DNA of 64,000 nucleotides from JABFRJ01 sp963847145 (GCA_963847145.1 CAWJYN010000007.1:248001-312000); one strand, 5' to 3'. Counted from the stretch's first letter, positions 46,592-56,137 are shown. Program-made: numbers and translations. The notes: generated by a model from the sequence alone, not told the origin.

Positions 46592-46621
46592 TTGCGCCTT
46601 GCGGCGCAAGTAGCCTATAAC
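46592..46621 (+). promoter_or_regulatory. Candidate promoter of hflKC with overlapping inverted repeat
   Basis: TTGCGC (46592-46597) and TATAAC (46616-46621) are 18 bp apart, a fair sigma-70-type promoter about 110 bp before hflK. The spacer contains a perfect 7-bp inverted repeat TTGCGCC/GGCGCAA (46592-46609) overlapping the -35, which could be an operator. Confidence 0.4.
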
Positions 46622-46728
46622 CGCCGCGCCTCACCTAAGTGCCGTTTGCACCCAGCGGGCTCGCCAGCTCTGCGGTCCGACAACTGCACCTCTCGTCTCA
46701 CATCCGTCGTTAAGAAGGTTGAAATTCA

Positions 46729-47910
46729 ATGCCTTGGAGCAATCAGAGCGGTGGCGGCGGCGATAATAAGGGCAGCGGCGGCGGTCCGTGGGGCGGTGGT
46801 GGCGGCGGCGGCAACAAAGGTGGCGGTCCGTGGGGCCAAGGGCCGTCGGGTGGCGGCGGAGGTGGCGGTGGCAACAATCAGCAGCCCGACCTCGAAGAGC
46901 TTTTGAAGCGCAGCCAGGAAAAGCTGCGCCGCGTGATGCCTGGCGGCGGCCCCGGTGGCGGCAGTGGCCTTCCGGCGTCCGTCGTATTTCTGTTCGGCAC
47001 CATCCTCGCGGTGCTTGCAGGCATCTGGGCCTTCACGTTTCGCGTCAATCCCGATGAAGTCGGGATCGTCATGCAGTTCGGCAAATACGTGCGCAAGGCC
47101 GAACCAGGCTGGCATCTGAAGCTGCCACCGCCGATCGAGACCGTCTACTTTCCCAAGGTCACACGTCAGAACACCGAGCAGCTCGGGTTCCAGACCTCTG
47201 ACACGTCACGTGGTTACGGCACAGCGGGCCGCGGCGTTCCCGAAGAGAGCTTGATGCTGACGGGCGATGAGAACATCGTCGACGTGAACTTCGTTGTTCG
47301 CTGGTCCATCAAACCGGATCGCGTGCAAGATTTCCTCTTTAACATTGAGAAGCCAGCCTCCACCATTCGCGAAGTGGCGGAGAGCGTCATGCGTGAAGTC
47401 ATTGGCCAGACCAACATCCAGCCGATTCTGACGGAAGCCCGGCAGCGCACCGAGCAGTCGGTCCAAAAGCTCATGCAATCGGTGCTTGACACCTACGGCG
47501 CTGGCGTCCGCATTGATCAGGTTCAGCTGCAGAAGGTCGATCCGCCGGAACAGGTGATCGATGCGTTCCGCGACGTCCAAGCGGCGCGCGCCGACAAAGA
47601 GAAACTGCAGAACGAAGCTGTCACCTACGCCAACAAAATTGTGCCTGAAGCACGCGGCGATGCTGAACGGATTTTGCAGGGGGCGGAAGGCTTCAAAACG
47701 CAGACTGTAGCCGAAGCGAACGGTCAGGCCGCCCGCTTCCTCAAGGTCTACGAGCAATACAAGAAAGCGCCCGAAGTGACGCGCCAGCGCATCTATCTTG
47801 AGACCATGGAACGCGTCATGAGCCAGAGTGAAACTATCGTGCTCGACCAGAAGGGTGGCCAGGGCGCCGTGCCGTTCCTGTCGCTCGATCAACTGCAACC
47901 AAAGCGCTGA
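46729..47910 (+). CDS. hflK: FtsH protease modulator HflK
   Basis: A 393-residue SPFH/band-7 protein. A glycine/asparagine-rich cytoplasmic N terminus (about 6-50) precedes one membrane segment (about 82-102) and the SPFH domain with a long coiled coil (NEAVTYANKIVPEARGDAER). HflK and HflC form a large periplasmic cage around the FtsH protease and control its access to membrane substrates. AAGAAGG lies ten bases before the ATG. Confidence 0.95.
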   Translation: MPWSNQSGGGGDNKGSGGGPWGGGGGGGNKGGGPWGQGPSGGGGGGGGNNQQPDLEELLKRSQEKLRRVMPGGGPGGGSGLPASVVFLFGTILAVLAGIWAFTFRVNPDEVGIVMQFGKYVRKAEPGWHLKLPPPIETVYFPKVTRQNTEQLGFQTSDTSRGYGTAGRGVPEESLMLTGDENIVDVNFVVRWSIKPDRVQDFLFNIEKPASTIREVAESVMREVIGQTNIQPILTEARQRTEQSVQKLMQSVLDTYGAGVRIDQVQLQKVDPPEQVIDAFRDVQAARADKEKLQNEAVTYANKIVPEARGDAERILQGAEGFKTQTVAEANGQAARFLKVYEQYKKAPEVTRQRIYLETMERVMSQSETIVLDQKGGQGAVPFLSLDQLQPKR

Positions 47911-47924
47911 GGGAGGCGAAGATC

Positions 47925-48803
47925 ATGCGTGCACTTTTGTCAGCGATTGCCGTTGCCATCGGCCTAGCGACCCTTCTCGCGTACATGTCGTACTACATCG
48001 TTCATCAGAACGAGCAGGCGCTGTTGCTTACTGTTGGTAAGCCGACCGGCGTTATCGACAAGCCGGGCTTGAACTGGAAAATCCCGTTCTACCAGACGGT
48101 TGAATTCTTCGATAAGCGCATTCTTGATCTTGAAACGAAGCCGCAGGAAATTACGGCGTCGGATCAGAAGCGCCTGATCGTCGATGCCTTCGCGCGCTAC
48201 AAAATTGTCGATCCGCTGAAGTTCTATCAGACGATCAACAACGAAGCGGGCGTCCGCCGTACACTCGGACCGATCATCGATTCGTCCTTGCGGCGTGTGC
48301 TTGGTGGCTCCACGTTCCAGGAACTCGTGCGCGATAAGCGCGAGGATCTGATGAAGCGCATCGCGAAGCAGGTGAACGAAGAGGGCAAGGACCTCGGTCT
48401 TGAAGTCGTCGACGTGCGCATCAAGCGTGCCGACCTGCCGCCGCAGAACTCGAAGAGCGTGTTCGACCGTATGCGTGCCGAACGCCAGCGGGAAGCAGCG
48501 GAGTTCCGTGCCGAAGGTGCCGCCGAAGCCAATCGCATCCGTGCCACCGCCGATCGCGAAGCGACCGTCATCAAGGCTGAGGCTACCCGTAAAAGTGACG
48601 TGCTCCGCGGTGAAGGCGAGGGCGAGCGCAACCAAGTGTTTGCCGAGGCCTATGGCAAGGACATCGACTTCTTTCGCTTCTACAGGAACATGCAGGCTTA
48701 CGAAGCCGGTATCAAACCCGGCACGCGCATGTTGCTGACGCCGGACAGCGAGTTCTTGAAGTACCTCACCAACCCATCGGGCGCCGCACGGCCGAAGCAA
48801 TGA
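47925..48803 (+). CDS. hflC: FtsH protease modulator HflC
   Basis: A 292-residue HflC: N-terminal signal anchor (LLSAIAVAIGLATLLAYMSYYIV), SPFH domain, and a coiled region (RAERQREAAEFRAEGAAEAN) followed by FRFYRNMQAYEAGI and TRMLLTPDSEFLKYL near the end. It starts 14 nt after hflK and overlaps the DUF2065 gene by four bases. Confidence 0.95.
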   Translation: MRALLSAIAVAIGLATLLAYMSYYIVHQNEQALLLTVGKPTGVIDKPGLNWKIPFYQTVEFFDKRILDLETKPQEITASDQKRLIVDAFARYKIVDPLKFYQTINNEAGVRRTLGPIIDSSLRRVLGGSTFQELVRDKREDLMKRIAKQVNEEGKDLGLEVVDVRIKRADLPPQNSKSVFDRMRAERQREAAEFRAEGAAEANRIRATADREATVIKAEATRKSDVLRGEGEGERNQVFAEAYGKDIDFFRFYRNMQAYEAGIKPGTRMLLTPDSEFLKYLTNPSGAARPKQ

Positions 48804-48985
48804 ATGATCTCATTGTCGGTCTCGGGCTGGTGCTGGTGATCGAAGGCCTCCTGTGGGCGGCGTTCCCCGGCGCCGCCCGGCACATGCTCGAGGCCGCAGC
48901 GGGCACACCCGAACAGCGTCTGCGGCTGGGCGGCACCATTGCGATCCTGCTTGGCGTTTTGGTGGTTTGGGGTGTGCGCGGCTAA
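48800..48985 (+). CDS. DUF2065 family small membrane protein
   Basis: A 61-residue protein with two membrane helices (about 3-22 and 42-60) around a short polar loop with PEQRLRLGG. DUF2065 proteins regularly follow hflC and are thought to work with the HflKC-FtsH system, but their role is not known. Its start overlaps hflC by four bases. Confidence 0.85.
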   Translation: MNDLIVGLGLVLVIEGLLWAAFPGAARHMLEAAAGTPEQRLRLGGTIAILLGVLVVWGVRG

Positions 48986-49016
48986 TGCTGCAATGCAGCA
49001 ATGCAGCAATGCAGCA
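48986..49016. promoter_or_regulatory. Array of PhaR-type sites (CAATGCAG x3)
   Basis: Starting right after the DUF2065 stop is the palindrome TGCTGCAATGCAGCA (48986-49000), followed by two more 8-bp CAATGCAG units. The consensus I recall for the polyhydroxybutyrate regulator PhaR (TGCRNYGCASMA) matches perfectly at 48989-49000, and 11 of 12 bases match at 48997-49008 and 49005-49016. The array lies 224-254 bp upstream of the phasin start. Confidence 0.6.
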
Positions 49017-49162
49017 TTTTCCTGCTGTGTGGGCACGGGGACGCCATATGCAGCTCGTCCAAGTTCCGTGCACTTCCAAAAAAGTCATTTAAATTAGTGG
49101 ACTAAGCTTGCTGCGTCGGAATGGCGCAGGCAATTTTGAGCACATGCGAAGACCTTTCATAT

Positions 49163-49174
49163 TGCATTGCAGCA
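49163..49174. promoter_or_regulatory. PhaR-type operator of the phasin gene
   Basis: TGCATTGCAGCA fits TGCRNYGCASMA at every position. It overlaps a plausible promoter, TTGCAT (49162-49167) and TATATC (49184-49189), 16 bp apart, some 50 bp before the phasin ATG. A repressor here would block transcription until polyhydroxybutyrate granules titrate it away, as known for PhaR. Confidence 0.65.
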
Positions 49175-49239
49175 TTTTTGGATTATATCCCGGTTATCGC
49201 ACTTGATCACCCCGCGAACCCTTCAACCGGAGACCCGAC

Positions 49240-49761
49240 ATGACCGCCAAAACCGCCCCCACCACCGTCAAAGCTGCCATCCAGAACGCCAGCGGCCACG
49301 TCCAGTCGGCCGTCGTCAACACTGAGAAGTCCGCTCTTGCTGCCGTCGACCGCGTGGAAGACACGATGGCCTCGTTCTCGTCGAGCTTCGATGGCGTCAA
49401 GGCTTTCGGCTCAAACCTGACCGAAGTCGTCGACAATGCCGGTCGCACCACACTGAGCGGCGTTGTGGCCATCAACGGCTCACTGATGACTTACGGCCGG
49501 GACCTCGTCACCGACACTGTCGAACTGGGCCGCAAGACGATCGAGACGCGCTCGCTCACCGACGCCGTCGCGCTGCACACCGCCTATGCTGAACGCCGCC
49601 TGCAGGCGATGTTCCAGACCGTTGCCGCTGTCAACACGCTGACCCAGAACAACGTCATGGCCATCTTCCAGCCCTTCGCTTCGATGGTTTCCAACGCCGG
49701 CAACACCACCGACGCCACCATCAAGTCCATGCAGAAGACTGCCTTCAAGACAGCTGCTTAA
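49240..49761 (+). CDS. phaP: Phasin family protein (polyhydroxyalkanoate granule coat)
   Basis: A 173-residue amphipathic, helix-rich protein without cysteines or signal peptide, of the phasin family that coats polyhydroxyalkanoate granules. The N terminus is Ala/Thr-rich; the central helices (about 40-155) carry spaced hydrophobics with VELGRKTIETRSLTDAVALH, a typical phasin segment. PhaR-type sites upstream support the assignment. Followed by a terminator. No pha biosynthesis gene is in the window. Confidence 0.85.
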   Translation: MTAKTAPTTVKAAIQNASGHVQSAVVNTEKSALAAVDRVEDTMASFSSSFDGVKAFGSNLTEVVDNAGRTTLSGVVAINGSLMTYGRDLVTDTVELGRKTIETRSLTDAVALHTAYAERRLQAMFQTVAAVNTLTQNNVMAIFQPFASMVSNAGNTTDATIKSMQKTAFKTAA

Positions 49762-49798
49762 GCCAACTCTGCTACGGCATGACTTCTGTTTGCCCAAT

Positions 49799-49829
49799 CG
49801 GCGCGGCCCCACACGGGTCGCGCCGTTTT
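49799..49829 (+). terminator. Intrinsic terminator after the phasin gene
   Basis: An 11-bp stem (CGGCGCGGCCC 49799-49809, GGGTCGCGCCG 49815-49825, one G-T pair), loop CCACAC region, then TTTT. It is 38 nt after the phasin stop. Confidence 0.85.
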
Positions 49830-50047
49830 GCGTCGTACGCCGCAAGCAGGGAGCTGCCTATCGAGCAGTGTGGAGCGTGTCACCTGCACCTCTTCAAGCG
49901 CCAGTGACTGAGCTTTGCGTAAGTGGCGAGACCTGCGCTGGCCTGCTTCGGTTCGTGGTGTCCAGCTGGCCACTCGAAGGCGCGGCCAAAAACCTCTGCG
50001 AAGAAAGCAAACCGAGGCGCCTGGCGACTGCTTGGGGAATGGCGCGC

Positions 50048-51770
50048 TTACACAGGTTTGTGCAATCCGGCGATATGGCGCGCGGTGACATAGCCAAAGG
50101 TCATGTTGGGGCCAAGCGTGATGCCGGCACCCGGATAGTTGCCCCCCATCATGCTGGCGCGATCATTGCCAACGGCATAGAGGCCAGAGATGATGGTGCC
50201 GTCGTCGCGCAGCACTTCGCCGACCGTGCTGGTGCGGAGGCCATCGAAGGTGCCGAGATCGCCCATGATGACTTTCAACGCATAGTACGGGCCCTTGCCG
50301 ATCGGCCCCACGCATGGGTTCGGCTGGTGGGAGGCGTCGGCGAGGTAGCGGTTGAATGAGGTGCGTCCGCGCCCGAAGGCGGGGTCGTCACCGTTTACAG
50401 CACCGGCGTTGTAAACGCGTACCGTCTCGTCCAAGCCCTTCGCATCGAGGCCAGCAGCGGCTGCCAGTTCAGCCAACGTCTGCCCTTTCGACAGGTAACC
50501 GTTGCGCACATAAAGACCGACCGGAATGGGGGCGGGCTTCGCGTAGCCAAGGCCATACTTTGCGATCGTTGCCGCATCGCAGATCAGCCACATGGCGGTT
50601 TCGGTTTCCCCTTCGCAGGCCTGCACAAGTGCCGCGCCGACGTCGTGATAGGAGTTTGAATTCGTTGGTGAAGCGGCGGCCATTGCGCAGCACGCCGATG
50701 ATGCCCGGCTTGTAGCGATCCAGCAGGTGCGGGAAGACACCGATGCGGCCCTTGCCAAGCGGCACTTTGGACACCGGCATCCAGGCCGACGCGCTTTTAA
50801 AGCGCAAGGGCGCCGAGCCGCCGACGTTTTCGGCCAGCTTGATGCCGTCGCCGGTGTTGCCGGTGGGTGTTGGCGAGAGATGTTCGCCGCCGCGCGCGAG
50901 GTGGGGATAGGCCTTGCGGATGCGCTCGACATCGTGCGGGAAGCCACCGCAGGCGAGCACTACGCCGCGGCGTGCGGCAATGGCGGTGGCGGTGCCATTG
51001 AGATTGCAGATCGCGCCGCTGATGCGGCCCTTCCCGTCGTCCACAAGTTTGCGGGCTGGGGCATTGGTGTGGATCGGAATGCCGAGATCGAGCGCCGATC
51101 GGGCCAGCCGTGCCGCCAGCGCATTGCCGCTGGTGACGTTGACGGCGCGGCGGTGCAATGCCAGCTCCTTGAGGTGATTGGCGAGGCGCTTGGTGACGAA
51201 TGCAAACGAAGTGAGTGACTTGGTGGCATTGAAGAAGTGCTTCAGGTCAGCGTTCGATGAGTTGAACATCATGCCCATGAAGGTGATGGTCTCCAACGGT
51301 GGGCGCAGGCGTGCCATGTCCTTGCCGAGGCTGCGGATGTCGAAGGGTGCGGCCAGAATGGCGCGGCCGACATCCACGCCGCCGGGCACGTCCGGGTGAT
51401 AGTCGGGGTAGAGCGTGGGCACGAACTTGACCGAGGTTTCCTTCTCGAACCAGGCGACCATTGCCGGACCATGGTCGAGAAAGGTATCGACGGCGTCGTC
51501 GTCGAAAAAATTGCCGGTTTCATTCTTTAGAAATTTTCGCGCCGCCTCGCGCGTGTCGTTGATGCCTTGGGCCTTGGCTTGGGGATTGCCGGGAATCCAA
51601 AGTACCCCACCAGAATAGGCCGTGGTTCCGCCGAATACAGGTTCCTTTTCGACGACGATCACGTCGAGCCCGGCCTTTTTCGCAACAATTGCCGTTGCCA
51701 GTCCACCGGCGCCGGAGCCGATGACGAGCAGGTCGCAGGACAGCTCACCTGCCGTGTCGGAAGTGGTCAT
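50048..51770 (-). CDS. KstD-like FAD-dependent oxidoreductase, one frameshift
   Basis: A flavoprotein of the fumarate reductase/3-ketosteroid dehydrogenase family, 573 residues when repaired. The dinucleotide-binding motif is VIGSGAGGLATAI (16-28) with the family signature GGTTAYSGGVLWIPGN (47-62); the C terminus has YAVGNDRASMMGGNYPGAGITLGP. Between GRRFTNE and SNSYHDVG the frame breaks: one base too many in the GAATTC at 50658-50663 (plus numbering). Without repair the last 200 residues, with part of the FAD and substrate site, would be lost. It is last in the Liv/acyl-CoA locus, 40 nt after livF. Substrate unknown; such enzymes dehydrogenate ring ketones or reduce enoates. Confidence 0.82.
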
Positions 51771-51810
51771 TCGAAACGTCCGGCCTTCATCGAAGATTGC
51801 CCGATACGGG

Positions 51811-52638
51811 TCACAGCCAGCGTTTGCGGCGGCGGAAGGATTTCAGGTTTTTGAAGCTTTTGCGCTGGTGGCCACCGCCGCCGAGGTAGAACTCCTTGAC
51901 GTCCTCGTTGCTGGCAAGCGTTTCGCTGGTGCCGTCGAGGACGATCTTGCCCTGTTCCATGATGTATCCGTAGTGCGCCACGCTCAGTGCCATGTTGGCA
52001 TTCTGCTCGACCAACAGCATGGTGATGCCGAGATCGGTGTTGAGCTTCCTGATGATGGCGAACACTTCCTGCACCAGCAGCGGGGCCAAGCCCATGCTCG
52101 GCTCGTCCAGCAGGATCATCTTGGGTTTGGCCATGATGGCGCGGCCGATCGCCAACATTTGCTGTTCGCCACCGGAGAGATAACCCGCGAGGCCCGGGCG
52201 TTCTTTGAGACGTGGGAAGTATGTGAACACACGATCCATGTCGGCGGCCACTTCGCCATCGCGGCGTGTGAAAGCGCCGACACGAAGGTTCTCCATAACC
52301 GTCATGTCGCCGATAATGCGGCGGCCTTCCATCACCTGAAAGATGCCGCCGCGCACCGTTTTCTCGGGCGATTGATGGGCGATTTCCTTGTCTTCGAAAC
52401 GGATGTTGCCAGCAACGACTTCGCCGTTCTCGGAGCGCAGTAGTCCAGAGATGGATTTGAGCGTGGTCGATTTGCCGGCCCCGTTTGGGCCAAGCAAGGT
52501 GACGATCTGCCCCTTGGGCACGTGCAGGCTGACACCGCGCAGAACCAGCACGACGTCGTCGTAGGCCACTTCGATGTTCTCCATCGTCAGCAGCGAGGCT
52601 GTGGACGTGGTGGGCGAGAGTGGTGATGCAGTCAGCAT
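51811..52638 (-). CDS. livF: Branched-chain-type ABC transporter ATPase LivF
   Basis: A 275-residue ABC ATPase: Walker A GPNGAGKSTT, signature LSGGEQQMLAIGRA, Walker B MILLDEPSMGLAP, and H-loop region MLLVEQNANMAL. The spacing and the GLAPLLVQEVF segment are LivF-like. The first 18 residues before MENIEVAYDD are extra and a start at 52584 is possible. The C terminus ends in a basic KSFKNLKSFRRRKRW tail, longer than usual. A 202-nt gap with two hairpins separates it from the binding protein. Confidence 0.9.
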   Translation of the reverse strand: MLTASPLSPTTSTASLLTMENIEVAYDDVVLVLRGVSLHVPKGQIVTLLGPNGAGKSTTLKSISGLLRSENGEVVAGNIRFEDKEIAHQSPEKTVRGGIFQVMEGRRIIGDMTVMENLRVGAFTRRDGEVAADMDRVFTYFPRLKERPGLAGYLSGGEQQMLAIGRAIMAKPKMILLDEPSMGLAPLLVQEVFAIIRKLNTDLGITMLLVEQNANMALSVAHYGYIMEQGKIVLDGTSETLASNEDVKEFYLGGGGHQRKSFKNLKSFRRRKRWL

Positions 52639-52724
52639 AGTCGAGGCCTCACAAGACGCGCCGTAGGTTGGGTCGCAGCGCGCCTGAGGAAGTGCCGGGC
52701 CTTGTCGCGGCGGTGACGCGCGCA

Positions 52725-52828
52725 AGACCCGACATGGTGCACGCGGTCTGTCGGGTCTCGCTCAAACGCTGTACCCGATCTACGTCCGTTGCAATTTGCG
52801 CGGCGGAGATACTGTCTCCGCCGCGCAA
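52725..52828 (-). promoter_or_regulatory. Tandem hairpins between binding protein and livF
   Basis: Directly after the binding protein stop is a perfect 14-bp stem (52815-52828 with 52796-52809, core TTGCGCGGCGGAGA) around a 5-nt loop. Next on the minus strand comes a perfect 10-bp stem (AGACCCGACA / TGTCGGGTCT, 52725-52734 and 52749-52758). Neither is followed by a T-run. They fit an RNA-stabilising or partial-termination element that lets the binding protein be made in excess over the transporter. Confidence 0.65.
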
Positions 52829-52840
52829 CGCATGCTGGAT

Positions 52841-54130
52841 TCAGTATCCCTGCCATTCCGGCTTGCGCGGAACTTTCTGTTCTGCGATTTTTTCCAGCTT
52901 GATGGTGCCGGCTGCCACGAGATCGCCGACCTCGCCCTGCTCGGTCTCGCCGGTGACTGACGCGCGGCCGATGTTGACGGTGTCGACGGAGCGGTGGTCG
53001 GTTGGGCTCCACGTGACCGGCGTGCACATGCCGCCGAAGCCGGTTGGCACGAAGTCTTTCAGGGTTTCGAGCGCTTCCTTGATGCCCGGGCCGTTCAACT
53101 TGCCGGCTTTGTCGGCCAGTCTGAGACCTTCGGCAAGATGCAGCACTTGGCAGGCGCCGACCGCGTAAGGGATTGGCCGGAAGGCCTTACCTGTCGTGTC
53201 CGACATCGCCGAGACCTCGCGGAACTTCGCCATGCCGGGGACGTTCGAGCCCCACATCGGCTGTGCCAGCACGGAGACGACACCGTTGGCGCCTTTGCCG
53301 ATAGCCTTCAAGCCAGCTTCATCAATGCCCCAGATGTTGGCCATAAACTGAACGTTGACACCGACCGTGGTGCACGAGCGGATCAGGGCGACGTTGGCGC
53401 CCGTGGTGTTGCCGAGGAAGGCGTAGTTGGCGCCGGACGCCTGCAAGGCAAGGCATTGTGCCTTGAAGTCACCGCCGGCAAGCGCGTACTGGATCGACGG
53501 CAGCACATCGAAGCCAAATTCTTTGGCGAGGTTTTCGCCTGCTTCCTTGGGCGCCAGCGGATAGGGGTGGTTGTCACCCATATGAATGTATTTCGGTTTG
53601 CCTTGGCCGCCCTTTTTCTTCCAATCCTCGGCCGCCCACAGCACCAGCGCGCGTGCGCCGTCGGAGTAAGAGGCCTGGCCGAAGAAGTTGTACGGCGCCG
53701 GCTTGATCTTGCCTTCTTTGGCCTTGGCGCTGATGCCGGTCGGGTCGGTGAGGTGGCCCGAGAACGAGAACGAGAAGTAGGGCATCTTGTCGTCGGCGAC
53801 GAAGCCGACCATCGCCTCGGTGTCGTTGGTACCGTAGCCGAGAATGGCGACGGCGCCCTCGTCTTTCCACTTCTTGTAGAGCTGGATCGAGCGCTGCGTC
53901 TGGTAGCCGTAGTCGACAATCTCGGCGTCGATCAATTTGCCGTTGATGCCGCCGTTCTTGTTGATCCAGGCGATCGCATCGACCTTGCCGGGGCCGGAGA
54001 ACTTGCCGGTGCTGGATGTGGCGCCGGTGTAGTCGATCAAGTTGCCGATCTTGATCTTGGCCTGCTGGGCGAATGCCGGCGCGGCTGCCAGCACGGCCAA
54101 TGTGGCTGTCAGTGTTGCAAGGCGTATCAT
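52841..54130 (-). CDS. Branched-chain-type ABC transporter substrate-binding protein
   Basis: A 429-residue periplasmic receptor of the LivJ/LivK (type I) class. The signal peptide is MIRLATLTATLAVLAAAPAFA; the mature protein begins QQAKIKIGNLIDYTGATSS. GGEGGGG-like strings are absent, but GKLIDAEIVDYGYQT and the ANIWGIDE region fit the family used for acids and amides. The start at 54130 has GGAGG seven bases upstream; the frame remains open through the livM region to 55150, which I reject. The ligand is not readable; the context suggests a carboxylic acid later converted to its CoA ester. Confidence 0.9.
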   Translation of the reverse strand: MIRLATLTATLAVLAAAPAFAQQAKIKIGNLIDYTGATSSTGKFSGPGKVDAIAWINKNGGINGKLIDAEIVDYGYQTQRSIQLYKKWKDEGAVAILGYGTNDTEAMVGFVADDKMPYFSFSFSGHLTDPTGISAKAKEGKIKPAPYNFFGQASYSDGARALVLWAAEDWKKKGGQGKPKYIHMGDNHPYPLAPKEAGENLAKEFGFDVLPSIQYALAGGDFKAQCLALQASGANYAFLGNTTGANVALIRSCTTVGVNVQFMANIWGIDEAGLKAIGKGANGVVSVLAQPMWGSNVPGMAKFREVSAMSDTTGKAFRPIPYAVGACQVLHLAEGLRLADKAGKLNGPGIKEALETLKDFVPTGFGGMCTPVTWSPTDHRSVDTVNIGRASVTGETEQGEVGDLVAAGTIKLEKIAEQKVPRKPEWQGY

Positions 54131-54171
54131 GACTTTCCTCCAGGTTTCTTGCTTCAGTCGAGTTTTTGGCT

Positions 54172-55242
54172 TCAGTACGAGAACGGGTAGAGCTTCCAGT
54201 ATGCCTTGATCTTGCGCCAGCGGGCGGCCAGCCCATCCGGCTCGAAGATCAAGAACAACACGATCGCGAGGCCGATGGCCATCTCCTTGAGATACGCCAA
54301 GCCCTCGGTGAACGCCGAGCTTTGGGCGAAGCCAAGGCCCTGAATGTTGCGAACGGCGGCCTGCATCACTTCCGGCAGCACCATAATGAACACGGTGCCC
54401 ATGAGTGAGCCCATCACCGAGCCGAGCCCGCCGATGATGACCATGGCCAGGAAATTCACCGAAAGCAGCAGGTCGAACGCTTCCGAGGAGACGAAGCTGG
54501 TGTAGTGCGCCATCAACGCGCCGGCGACCCCGGCGTAGAGTGACGAAATGCCGAAGGCGAGAATGCGGTAATACGTGAGGTTGACGCCCATGATCTCGGC
54601 GGAGAGGTAGTGGTCGCGCACTGCGACCATCGCACGGCCGTCGCGCGTGCGCATGAGATTGGCCGCGAACACGTACATGACGACCAGGTGGAACAGCACC
54701 ACGTAGAGATACTTCTGGTCGCCTGACAGCGACAGGCCGAACAGCCGGTAAGGTTCTGCGCTGGCGCCTGCCGCGCCGCCCGTGAACCACTGCGCGCGGC
54801 TGAAGAAGTCTTGCAACACGAATTGAGAGGCCAAGGTGGCGATGGCGAGATAGAGCCCCTTCAAGCGCGCTGCTGGCAATCCGACGATGACGCCGAGGAG
54901 CCCCGTCACGATACCGGCCAGGGGGATCGACAAGGCCACTGGCACGGCGAACTTGCTGGACAAATAGGCTGAGGTAAAAGCCCCGAAGCCAAAGAAAGCC
55001 GCGTGGCCCAATGAAATCTGACCTGTGAAGCCGACCAGGATATTCAGCCCGAGTGCGCCGATGCCGTAGATGCCGATCTGGATCAGCAGCGCCAGCGAAT
55101 AGGACGACAGGAAGAACGGCCCCGTGCACAGCAGAGCGATGCCGAGGCACACGGCATATAACGAACCGCTGGTCGGGAAGATGGTGCGGTCGGCCGCGTA
55201 GGTGGTGCGAAAATCGCCCGCTGGGCGTACAGAGCCTGCCAT
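54172..55242 (-). CDS. livM: Branched-chain-type ABC transporter permease LivM
   Basis: A 356-residue permease with about nine or ten membrane segments. LGLNILVGFTGQISLGHAAF is the LivM hallmark, and GGLGSVMGSLMGTVFI is the conserved cytoplasmic EAA-like loop that contacts the ATPase. It is one base downstream of livH on the minus strand and 41 nt before the binding protein gene. Confidence 0.92.
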   Translation of the reverse strand: MAGSVRPAGDFRTTYAADRTIFPTSGSLYAVCLGIALLCTGPFFLSSYSLALLIQIGIYGIGALGLNILVGFTGQISLGHAAFFGFGAFTSAYLSSKFAVPVALSIPLAGIVTGLLGVIVGLPAARLKGLYLAIATLASQFVLQDFFSRAQWFTGGAAGASAEPYRLFGLSLSGDQKYLYVVLFHLVVMYVFAANLMRTRDGRAMVAVRDHYLSAEIMGVNLTYYRILAFGISSLYAGVAGALMAHYTSFVSSEAFDLLLSVNFLAMVIIGGLGSVMGSLMGTVFIMVLPEVMQAAVRNIQGLGFAQSSAFTEGLAYLKEMAIGLAIVLFLIFEPDGLAARWRKIKAYWKLYPFSY

Positions 55243-55243
55243 C

Positions 55244-56137
55244 CTACACCCGCTCGATCGTTTTGGTGCCGAACAAGCCGTAGGGCTTGATCAGCAGAAT
55301 AATGAGCATGGCATAGAATGGCGCGATGGTGATCAGATTGCCGAAGTGCAAGTATTCGCTGTCCACGAACTGCGCGAGCCCTTCTAGCAAGCCGATGATC
55401 AGTCCGCCCAGCACGCCGCCGATGATGCTCTCAAGTCCGCCGACGATCACCGCCGGGAAAACCTTGACGCCGACAGTCGCCACCGACGCCGAGACGCCGG
55501 AGACGAGGCCAACGACGACGCCGGCGAGGGCTGAGACCGCCGACGAGATGGCCCATGACACAGCAAACACCTGCTTGACTGACACGCCCATGCTCTGCGC
55601 TGCCTGTTGATCGAAAGCGGTGGCGCGCATAGCAAGCCCCATGCGCGAGAATTTGAAGAAGTAAGCGAAGCCCGCCATGATCACGAGACTGATCGCGAGG
55701 CTCATCAGGTAAGCGCTCTCCACATTCAGACCGAGGATTTGGACGGACTGGGTTGAGAAGACCTGCGGGAACGGCTGTGCGAACACGCCGAACATCCACT
55801 TGAGGAGCGCCTGGAAAAAGATCGACAGGCCGATGGTGACCATCACGATGGAGATCACAGGTTCGCCGATCAATGGGCGCAAGACGATGACCTGGACCAG
55901 AACGCCGAGTATGGCCATGAACACAAGGCAGACTGGAAATGCGAGCCAGAACGGCAACTTCAGGGTTGCCACCAACCACCAGCAGGCCCAGGCGCCGATC
56001 AGCACGAACTCGCCTTGGGCGAAGTTGACGACCTGACTGGCCTTGTAGATCAGCACGAAGCACATGGCGACGACGCCGTAGAGCGCGCCGACAATGGCAC
56101 CATTGACCAGCAGTTGGACGAGCAGGGTGGTGTTCAT
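55244..56137 (-). CDS. livH: Branched-chain-type ABC transporter permease LivH
   Basis: A 297-residue permease with about eight membrane segments. IYKASQVVNFAQGEFVLIGA and GGLESIIGGVLGGLIIGLLE are the LivH signatures. The start overlaps the ligase stop by four bases, tying transporter and CoA ligase translation together. Confidence 0.92.
   Translation of the reverse strand: MNTTLLVQLLVNGAIVGALYGVVAMCFVLIYKASQVVNFAQGEFVLIGAWACWWLVATLKLPFWLAFPVCLVFMAILGVLVQVIVLRPLIGEPVISIVMVTIGLSIFFQALLKWMFGVFAQPFPQVFSTQSVQILGLNVESAYLMSLAISLVIMAGFAYFFKFSRMGLAMRATAFDQQAAQSMGVSVKQVFAVSWAISSAVSALAGVVVGLVSGVSASVATVGVKVFPAVIVGGLESIIGGVLGGLIIGLLEGLAQFVDSEYLHFGNLITIAPFYAMLIILLIKPYGLFGTKTIERV

Noticed and set aside
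54131..55150. Long open frame extending the binding protein upstream through livM
   Set aside because: The signal peptide, ribosome site and family start are at 54130; the extension is a second-frame reading of livM and resembles nothing.
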